Assembly (NCBI GenBank): GCA_048263775.1
Contig: JBLXDU010000001.1
Coordinates: forward strand, 558,001-622,000
DNA length: 64,000 bases
Origin: UBA1479 sp048263775
Lineage (GTDB): Bacteria > Pseudomonadota > Alphaproteobacteria > Rhodospirillales > Casp-alpha2
Direction of reading: 5' to 3'
The notes under the pieces were generated by a model. That model did no database searches and was not told where the DNA came from. It saw only the letters and a program-made list of their open reading frames with translations. The position numbers were made by a program, and so were the translations under genes. Position 1 is the first letter of the stretch. Every line of letters starts with the position of its first letter. Below are positions 58,000-64,000 of this stretch, one piece after another.

Positions 58000-60942
58000 T
58001 TACGGCGCCTTGGCCGAAACCCGGCACATGTAGCCTTTGAGGTTGGCGTGGTCCGACAGCGGGTCGCGCTGGGTCTCGTCCGTCAGATAATTGACCGACG
58101 GCCAGGGGTGGAACGGCTGGGCCCGGTCCCAGCCGATGGGGATGAACACCGTGTCCAGGCGGATGCCCGCGTGCAGCCAGGCCCGTGCCCGGATTTGGCC
58201 GTGGTCGGTTTCGACCGTTACCTCCTGGCCGTCCTCGATACCCAGCGCCGCCGCCTTGGTCGGGTGGATCTGCACATACAGGTCCGGCCACATTTCCTGG
58301 GCCTGCCAGGAATAATGGGTCCAGGAATGGAAATGCGGGGCCGCCGGCCGGCCGGTGATCAGCTGCATGTCGAAGCCTCGGGCCTTGAGGGCACGGGCGG
58401 GGGAATCGGCCCCCGGCTGCACGATGCGGGATGTCACCGTATCGACCTGGCCTTTGGCGAAGGGGCTGCGGACGGTCGGGCCGGTGCCGTCGCCGCGCAC
58501 CGCATAGGGCAGGTCGATGAGCTGCTCGCGGTCCGTATAGAACTCGGGCAGGGCGGAGAAGCCGAGGGCCTGGAACTTGGCTTCCTGCGCCTCGGTCCAG
58601 AATTCCAGTTTGCCGCTTTTGGTCGGGAAGCGGTGGCCTTCGGGGGAACCGAGCGCGGTCGTGCCTTCCAGGTGCAGGGTCTCGATCTCCTCGGCATCTT
58701 CGTCGACCACGGGGACACGGACCCAGCGCCAGGGCACGGAATGCAGGCGCTTCTGCGTGCAGCCCTTCATCCAGAGATCGTTGATGCACATCTCGTCCCA
58801 GAACAGGGCCGAGTCTTTGTATTTGTCCTGCAGCACGTCGTCGAAGCCGAACCGCTTGCCCAGCTCGATCCAGATCCAGCCGTCGGCCTTGGCCTCGCCC
58901 GGCGGGTCGATCACCTTGTCGATCCAGACCACCCGGCGGTCTTCGCTGGCGCGGCTGATCTCGCCTTTCTCCACGCCCGTGGCGGCGGGCAGGACATAAT
59001 CCGCATAGGCGCTGGTTTCATTGGCGAACAGTTCGATATGAACCAGCAGGTCGAGGGACTTGAAGGCTTCCCGTACCCGGTCCTGATGGGGCCAGGCCGA
59101 CAGCGGATTGTTGCAGGTGATGAAGGCGCGGATCGGATAGGGATCGCCCGTCTGCATGGCGTCGAGCCAGCGCGCCGGGTTGACGCCGGCCATGGGCTTT
59201 TCCGGATGGCGGATACGGTCCGGCGGCGCGTTGGCGACCACCGGCGAGGGCGTGCCGAAGTTGAAGAAGGCCCCGCCACGGCGTCCGATATTGCCGGTGA
59301 TTGCGGCCAGGAACATCAATGCCCGGTTGGTCTGCGTGCCGTTGGCGTGCTGGTTGACGCCGCGCGCGGCGAACATCACGCATCCGTCGGCCCGGGCGAT
59401 GTCTTCGGCCAATGCCCGGATCTGCGCCGCCTCGATGCCGGTGATCCCGGCGGCCCAGTCCGGCGAATAGCCCTTGGCCGTCAGGTAATCGCGCCAGGCG
59501 TCCCAGCCTTCGACCCAGTTGTCGCAGAACCGCTGGTCCTGCAGATTGTGTTCGAACACGTGATGGGCGAGGGCCAGGGCCAGCGCCAGGTCCGTGCCGG
59601 GGCGGATGCCGAGCCATTGATCGGCCTTGCTGGCCGTCACGGTCAGGCGCGGGTCGACCACCACCATGCGGGCCCCGTTCTTCAGCCGCCAGTCGTTGAT
59701 CATGCCGAAGTGGACGGGCCGGGATTCCGCCTGGTTGTCGCCGAAATAAACGTAGAGCGCCGCACTGCCCAGATCGCCCGGGGTATAGCTGTTGCCGCTG
59801 CCGAGCATGCCGATGGTCTGATTGTAGGCGACGGCCTTGGCCTCGGAACAGAAGGGCTCCGTATCCGTGAAGTTGGGCGTGCCCCACATCTGGGTGAACA
59901 GGCGGATATAGCCCTTGCGGGTCAGAGTGCCCGTGCGGGTGCCGGCGAACAGGGCGAGCGCTTCCGGGCCGTGTTCGGCGCGCACGGCGTCCAGCTTGGC
60001 CGCGATTTCGTCCAAGGCCTGGTCCCAACTGATGGGCTCGAACTTGCCTTCGCCCCGTTCGCCGACGCGCTTCAGCGGCTGTGTCAGGCGGTCGGGGCTG
60101 TTGTGAAGCTGCAGCAGGAACTGGGACTTGGGGCAGACCTTGCCCTTCCATTGCGGATCGTCCTCGTTGCCCGTCACGCGGATCACCTTGCCGTCCTTCA
60201 GGTGGTACTGGGTCGGGCAGCAGTTGAAGCAGATGGTGCAGCCACCGGCCACCACCTGGTCGGGGGTGCGTTCTTCGCGGGTCGAGCGATAGGGAAAGAC
60301 CACATCATCGGGCGTCAGCGCATCGCGCCGCGCCGGATCGTCGATCACGGCCGGGCGGTGACGGCCCGACATGGTAAAGCCCTCGGCGGCGGGGGCGCTG
60401 GCCTTGATGCGCTCCAGAAAGATGTTGGACGGGTTCAACAGGAAGGCGTCGTGGTCGACGGCGCGGCGGCCGTCGGTTTCGATTTTGGCCAGGTGGTCGG
60501 CGCGGTCGCCGAAGGTGATGGCCTCGCCGGGGCAGACCGTGGCGCAGGCGGGGAGCAGGCCGACCGCGCGGCGGTCGTGGCACAGGTCGCATTTCACGGC
60601 GTGATGGTCGATGGCGTCATAACCCATGGCGCCGTAGGGACAGGCGATGACGCATTCCCCGCAGCCCGTGCAGCGGTCTTCGTTGATGCGCACAACGCCG
60701 GTTTTCGGGTCCTTGAAGATCGCCTTGGGCGCCACCGGGCAGGCACGCAGGCAGGCTGGCCGCTCGCAGTGCTGGCAGGACAGGGTCAGGAAATCCAGGG
60801 CCGGCTGCGTGGTGTCGCCAAGCCAGACCACGCGGTTGCGGTTCTCGCCCGGGCCCAGGCCGTGTTCCGCCTTGCACGCGGCCTCGCAGCTTTTGCAGCC
60901 GATGCAGCGTTCCATGTCGATCATTAGGGACAGGCGGGACAT
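58000..60942 (-). CDS. fused ferredoxin-molybdopterin oxidoreductase (SoeBA-like)
   Basis: 980 residues. The N-terminal 170 residues are a DmsB/SoeB-type ferredoxin with four [4Fe-4S] Cys sets (Cys13/16/19/23; CQHC...CLRAC; CTGC..C...C; CDLC...C...C). A linker leads to a Mo-bisPGD catalytic subunit (about 230-980) with its own [4Fe-4S] set (Cys235, 238, 242, 270) and a possible Mo ligand Cys365 in TEPFCSEAK. Normally the two parts are separate genes. No Tat signal is seen, so it acts in the cytosol, as SoeAB does. It lies 12 bases after the membrane subunit gene. Sulfite is the favoured substrate but is unproven. Confidence 0.85.
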   Translation of the reverse strand: MSRLSLMIDMERCIGCKSCEAACKAEHGLGPGENRNRVVWLGDTTQPALDFLTLSCQHCERPACLRACPVAPKAIFKDPKTGVVRINEDRCTGCGECVIACPYGAMGYDAIDHHAVKCDLCHDRRAVGLLPACATVCPGEAITFGDRADHLAKIETDGRRAVDHDAFLLNPSNIFLERIKASAPAAEGFTMSGRHRPAVIDDPARRDALTPDDVVFPYRSTREERTPDQVVAGGCTICFNCCPTQYHLKDGKVIRVTGNEDDPQWKGKVCPKSQFLLQLHNSPDRLTQPLKRVGERGEGKFEPISWDQALDEIAAKLDAVRAEHGPEALALFAGTRTGTLTRKGYIRLFTQMWGTPNFTDTEPFCSEAKAVAYNQTIGMLGSGNSYTPGDLGSAALYVYFGDNQAESRPVHFGMINDWRLKNGARMVVVDPRLTVTASKADQWLGIRPGTDLALALALAHHVFEHNLQDQRFCDNWVEGWDAWRDYLTAKGYSPDWAAGITGIEAAQIRALAEDIARADGCVMFAARGVNQHANGTQTNRALMFLAAITGNIGRRGGAFFNFGTPSPVVANAPPDRIRHPEKPMAGVNPARWLDAMQTGDPYPIRAFITCNNPLSAWPHQDRVREAFKSLDLLVHIELFANETSAYADYVLPAATGVEKGEISRASEDRRVVWIDKVIDPPGEAKADGWIWIELGKRFGFDDVLQDKYKDSALFWDEMCINDLWMKGCTQKRLHSVPWRWVRVPVVDEDAEEIETLHLEGTTALGSPEGHRFPTKSGKLEFWTEAQEAKFQALGFSALPEFYTDREQLIDLPYAVRGDGTGPTVRSPFAKGQVDTVTSRIVQPGADSPARALKARGFDMQLITGRPAAPHFHSWTHYSWQAQEMWPDLYVQIHPTKAAALGIEDGQEVTVETDHGQIRARAWLHAGIRLDTVFIPIGWDRAQPFHPWPSVNYLTDETQRDPLSDHANLKGYMCRVSAKAP

Positions 60943-60954
60943 CTCTGCGTTCTC

Positions 60955-61788
60955 CTACCAGGCCGCCAAATGCCACCAGTAAATGTCACGCCCGTCGGCG
61001 ACGTAGCCGGCAAAGAAAGTGACCAGGGCGACGTGCAGGGCAAGGCCCGCGAGAAACAGCCAGGCCAGCGCCATGTGGACCGGCCGCCACCAGGCCTGCA
61101 GCCAGGATACCGACCGACGGGCGCCGATCAGCCGTGCCTCTTCCCGGGCCAGTCGGGCATAGGCAAGTGATTTGACGGGGGCCCGCAGGAAATGCCGCAG
61201 GGTGGGTGAGAACAGGGCCTCGCTGGCCTGAGCATCAAGGTGCCGGAGCAGCGCTGTCTTCCTGTCGATAAGAGCCCGCAGCTTGGCCTTCAGATCCGGA
61301 TCGGCAGCCTGGAACGGCGCCGATTTGCGCCCGAAGGTCGCCGCCATCCGGGATGATACATGCACACGCGCGACCACGCCGGTCAGGATCAACAGAACCA
61401 GGCACGCGACCAGGACGAGCGGCGGACCGGAAAATGCCGCGGCGGCATGGAGGGAGACCAGGAACATGCCGGCTAGGCTCGCCCCCACATGCAGGATGAA
61501 CAGGCGGTTGGGAATTTGGCTGTGCCCGGCCCGTTTGCCGAGGGAGAACAGAAATGGCGCCAGCAGCAGGACCGCGCCCAAGGCCGCCAGGGGTTGCAGA
61601 ACCTCCGTGCCCGGGCGCTGCCAGGGGGCGGGCAGGAACGGCTTGATGGCGATATACCCCAGGACCGTCAGGACCAGGGCGGCGACCCAGATCAGCAGAC
61701 GCCGGTTCGCGAGATCGGGGCGCCGTGCCGGATTTACGGGCACGGATGCGGCAGGGTCAGCCGAGGGCGTCTGCGTATTCGTGGTCAT
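60955..61788 (-). CDS. membrane subunit of the molybdoenzyme (five-helix, cytochrome-b-like)
   Basis: 277 residues with five hydrophobic helices (about 29-47, 64-84, 95-119, 122-142 and 239-266) and a long charged loop between helices 4 and 5. His residues lie in LHVGAS, SLHAAAA, PVHMAL, ALHVAL and WWHLAAW, compatible with b-heme binding. It is not an NrfD/DmsC-type anchor. It should carry electrons between the molybdoenzyme and quinone. It stands between the TauD-type gene (25 bases) and the fusion enzyme (12 bases). Confidence 0.75.
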   Translation of the reverse strand: MTTNTQTPSADPAASVPVNPARRPDLANRRLLIWVAALVLTVLGYIAIKPFLPAPWQRPGTEVLQPLAALGAVLLLAPFLFSLGKRAGHSQIPNRLFILHVGASLAGMFLVSLHAAAAFSGPPLVLVACLVLLILTGVVARVHVSSRMAATFGRKSAPFQAADPDLKAKLRALIDRKTALLRHLDAQASEALFSPTLRHFLRAPVKSLAYARLAREEARLIGARRSVSWLQAWWRPVHMALAWLFLAGLALHVALVTFFAGYVADGRDIYWWHLAAW

Positions 61789-61813
61789 GTCCCCCAGGGT
61801 AGGGCATCGTTCT

Positions 61814-62698
61814 TTATTGGGGAATATCCCCGGCGACGCTGCAGCGGATCATATGGCGATTTTCCGACATGTCATAATCGGCGATCGCGCGGTGGCAGGT
61901 TGCCCGGTTGTCCCAGATCACCAGATCGCCGACCCCCCACATGTGGCGGTAGATGTATTGCGGCTGGTAGCAATGCTCGAACAGAAAATCGAGAACGTGT
62001 CGGCTTTCGGTGAAGGAAAGCTCGTTGATCCGGCGGGTGAAGCCGGGGTTGACGTAGACCGTCTTCTTGCCCGTTTCCGGATGGGTTCGGATCACCGGAT
62101 GGGTCACCGCCGGCACCTTGGCCCGTTCTTCTGCTGTCAGCGGCGGGCGGTCGGGCATATGGGCGAAGAAGGTGTCATAGGCGTTGGTGTAATCATGGAT
62201 CGCGGTCAGGCCGCCGAGGAACGCCTGCATGGGTTCGGACAGGTCATCATAGGCCTGCGTCATACTGCAGAACATGGTGTCACCGCCGTAGCTGGGAATT
62301 TCCTTGGAATGCAGGAATGATCCCTGGGTCGGGCGCGGCATGTAGGACAGGTCCGAATGCCAATACTGCCCGGCATAGATGGCGCCGATCGGCTTGCCTT
62401 CCTTCTTGACGTTGGAGATCAGGAGGACTTCGGGGTTTTCCTCCATGTTGAACTGCGTCAGCACATGGGCTTCCAGCTGCCCGAATTTCTTCGACAACTC
62501 GACAAGCTGATCCGGTGTCAGGTTCTGGCCACGCAGCACGATCACCTGATGATCGAGGAAGGCCTGGTACAGGGCCGGGAACAGGTTGTCGTAATTGCCG
62601 TCGGCAAGATTCAGGCCCTTGATTTCGGCCCCCAGGGCACCGGCCAGGCGTTTCACCTCGAGCCCGGATTGCATCGTGGTCATGGTTCCTTCCGGCAT
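61814..62698 (-). CDS. TauD/TfdA-family 2-oxoglutarate dioxygenase
   Basis: 294 residues from ATG 62698, with GGAGG eight bases upstream. It is an Fe(II)/2-oxoglutarate enzyme with HxD in YWHSDLSYMP, the distal His in RATCHRAIADYD and the 2-oxoglutarate Arg in HMIRCSVAGD. Taurine dioxygenase members release sulfite and aldehyde from sulfonates; others act on 2,4-D, carnitine precursors or sulfate esters. Being in one operon with a SoeBA-like enzyme supports a sulfonate substrate. It is divergent from a LysR gene. Confidence 0.88.
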   Translation of the reverse strand: MPEGTMTTMQSGLEVKRLAGALGAEIKGLNLADGNYDNLFPALYQAFLDHQVIVLRGQNLTPDQLVELSKKFGQLEAHVLTQFNMEENPEVLLISNVKKEGKPIGAIYAGQYWHSDLSYMPRPTQGSFLHSKEIPSYGGDTMFCSMTQAYDDLSEPMQAFLGGLTAIHDYTNAYDTFFAHMPDRPPLTAEERAKVPAVTHPVIRTHPETGKKTVYVNPGFTRRINELSFTESRHVLDFLFEHCYQPQYIYRHMWGVGDLVIWDNRATCHRAIADYDMSENRHMIRCSVAGDIPQ

Positions 62699-62773
62699 TG
62701 TTTGTTCCTCCGGCTTGTGCGTGTGTTTGAATTGCGGGGGAGTGTAGCGGCGCCAGACTATGCCCGAGAAATA

Positions 62774-62813
62774 CCTTTGATCGACCAAGATATGCTTAAA
62801 TGATATATCAAGG
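62774..62813. promoter_or_regulatory. inverted repeat between tauD-like and LysR genes
   Basis: CCTTTGAT and ATCAAGG arms (one-base gap) around an AT-rich centre containing ATATGCTTAAATGATAT. It lies in the divergent promoter region and is a likely binding site of the LysR protein encoded to the right. Confidence 0.5.
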
Positions 62814-62840
62814 CTTTCGATCGTCGCCGGAGTGCATTTC

Positions 62841-63764
62841 TTGAACCTGAAGGCCCTGCAATACTTCCATGCCGCCGCCCGCTACGGCAGCATCGCCCAG
62901 GCGGCGGCCCATCTGCATGTCGCCCAGCCGGCCGTCAGCCGCCTGATCCGCAAATTGGAACAGGATCTGGGCGTGCGCCTTCTGACCCGCACGGCGCAGG
63001 GCGTGTCCCTGACGGGGGAGGGGGATCATCTTCTCGCCCGAACGGCCCCGATCCTGAAACTGTTGGACCAGACACGGGATGAGGTCCGCAATTGGAATCA
63101 GGAGCCGGCCGGTCCGGTGTCGCTGGCGCTGATGCCTGCCGTCGCCCCCCTGGTCGCGCCCTTATTGGTCCGCCGCGTGCGGGATCAGTATCCCAAGGTT
63201 CTGCTCAGCCTGTCGGAAGGGCTGGGCACCGTCATTTCCGATGGCGTGCTGACAGGGCAGTTCGACCTGGGCCTGTTTCATGCGGACCGGGAGGTGCCGT
63301 CGCTCGCGATCACCCATCTGTTGGATGAGCCCATGTTCCTGATCGGCCCGGAGGGCGGGCCCGGCGGTGACCGGGAAGTGATCGACCTTGGCGAGCTTCC
63401 GAATTTCCCCCTGCTGCTGCCCGAGGCCCCCAACCCCATGCGCCGGATGATCGACGGGCTGACGGCGGACAGGGGGCTTGCCCTCGACATCCGCGAGACC
63501 GTCAATTCGACAGCCATGATCAAGGCCATGGTGGCGGCGGGGCTGGGGTACACGATCCAGAGCTACAGCTTTTTCCACGAGGAAACGCCGCACGGCGGCT
63601 CCCAGTTTCGGGTCCGGAGGATCAAGGGGATGTCGCGCAACTGGTCGTTGGTCCGGCTTGAAGGCCGGCCCGCAGGCGGCGCCGTGTTGGCCGTCGCCGG
63701 GGTGCTGGCCGGCATTGCACGGGATTTCGCCAATGCCCATTACCGGCAGGTGCCGGTGGGGTGA
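62841..63764 (+). CDS. LysR-family regulator (of the dioxygenase/molybdoenzyme operon)
   Basis: 307 residues from TTG 62841, chosen because GGAG lies eight bases before it and the family start MNLKALQYFHAAARYGSIAQAA begins there; GTG 62832 is the alternative. The DNA-binding helix-turn-helix is AAAHLHVAQPAVSRLIRKLEQDLG, followed by an effector domain with DLGLFHADREV. It is divergent from the TauD-like operon and most likely controls it. Confidence 0.9.
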   Translation: MNLKALQYFHAAARYGSIAQAAAHLHVAQPAVSRLIRKLEQDLGVRLLTRTAQGVSLTGEGDHLLARTAPILKLLDQTRDEVRNWNQEPAGPVSLALMPAVAPLVAPLLVRRVRDQYPKVLLSLSEGLGTVISDGVLTGQFDLGLFHADREVPSLAITHLLDEPMFLIGPEGGPGGDREVIDLGELPNFPLLLPEAPNPMRRMIDGLTADRGLALDIRETVNSTAMIKAMVAAGLGYTIQSYSFFHEETPHGGSQFRVRRIKGMSRNWSLVRLEGRPAGGAVLAVAGVLAGIARDFANAHYRQVPVG

Positions 63765-63767
63765 CGT

Positions 63768-64000
63768 TCAGGATTTGATGCGCGTGCCCAGGTCCAGAAT
63801 GTAGGGCGAAGGCGGGATAAAGAAATCCTGGTAATAGATCGGCCGGGTGTCGACGGAATAGGCCGTGACGTTGACCGTCGAGGCAAGGGCGCCATCGGGC
63901 CAGGCACAGCCTTCGGTGACATAGGCCGGCGGCATTTCCACGCGCAGCCGCTGACGGATGTGGTGCACCGGCATGTGATGGTGTTCGGCCATGACTTCGT
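63768..64000 (-). CDS. GntR-family regulator, UTRA domain (partial)
   Basis: The gene continues beyond the window end. The visible 77 residues end in ALASTVNVTAYSVDTRPIYYQDFFI and PSPYILDLGTRI, the pattern of the last strands of a UTRA effector domain of HutC-type GntR regulators, and begin with HHMPVHHIRQRLRVEMPPAYV. An ATG at 63992 could be read as a short gene, but the similarity favours a C-terminal fragment. It lies 3 bases past the convergent LysR gene. Confidence 0.6.
   Translation of the reverse strand, partial: EVMAEHHHMPVHHIRQRLRVEMPPAYVTEGCAWPDGALASTVNVTAYSVDTRPIYYQDFFIPPSPYILDLGTRIKS

Noticed and set aside
58048..60927. 959-residue open frame on the plus strand opposite the molybdoenzyme
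   Set aside because: It mirrors the full molybdoenzyme gene and has the same shadow composition. All Fe-S and Mo motifs lie on the minus strand.

Overview
The window comes from a GC-rich alphaproteobacterium, most likely of Rhodospirillales type. The evidence is the block hisD - UPF0262 - phosphotyrosine phosphatase - infA - maf - RNase E/G - yacG - tRNA-Phe, the UPF0335 and DUF1289 small proteins, a class I PHA synthase, and an alphaproteobacterial sulfur-oxidation (Sox) locus with SoxCD. No insertion sequence, prophage, CRISPR array or rRNA was seen.

Layout. 1-3462: end of coxB, then coxA, ctaG and coxC (aa3-type cytochrome oxidase), closed by a terminator. 3.5-9.4 kb: DUF983, a GDCCVxC protein, an SLC13 permease, phaC and an EAL-CBS-GGDEF protein. 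9.7-16.4 kb: a GAF/PP2C/HATPase regulator, a STAS protein, an MCE lipid-transport set (mlaE, mlaF, mlaD, lipoprotein) and a uracil-C5 RNA methyltransferase. 16.5-23.6 kb: a response regulator with an unfamiliar C-terminus, a tight Nudix / YbdK ligase / N-formylglutamate amidohydrolase operon, and EamA and MFS transporters. 23.6-38.4 kb: the sulfur locus, comprising a YeeE/YedE transporter, a fused MFS/spermidine-synthase-like protein, a DsrE-like protein, SoxF/FccB, SoxS, SoxXYZA, SoxB, CcdA/SoxV, an unknown periplasmic protein, SoxW, SoxCD and an ArsR-type SoxR with two cysteines. 38.7-53.7 kb: tRNA-Thr, murA, hisG-hisD, infA-maf-rng-yacG and tRNA-Phe, with accessory genes between them. 53.8-64 kb: a second sulfur-flavoured region.

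How it works together. The Sox locus should oxidise thiosulfate on the SoxYZ carrier in the periplasm and pass electrons through SoxAX, SoxCD and probably SoxF to cytochromes. Five AT-rich inverted repeats containing ATTC/GAAT-like half sites lie in front of its transcription units and look like operators of the persulfide-sensing SoxR-type repressor encoded at its end.

The right-hand region holds two minus-strand operons. One encodes a TauD-type dioxygenase, a five-helix membrane protein and a 980-residue fusion of a four-cluster ferredoxin with a molybdopterin oxidoreductase, a possible sulfite-oxidising (SoeBA-like) unit. The other encodes a GrdB/PrdB-like protein with Cys-x-x-Cys, a CaiB-type CoA transferase, an IclR regulator and a 3-mercaptopropionate-dioxygenase-like protein, preceded by a strong palindrome. 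I infer an organosulfur (thiol or sulfonate) degradation module that releases sulfite and then oxidises it. This is the most interesting candidate for a poorly described system here.
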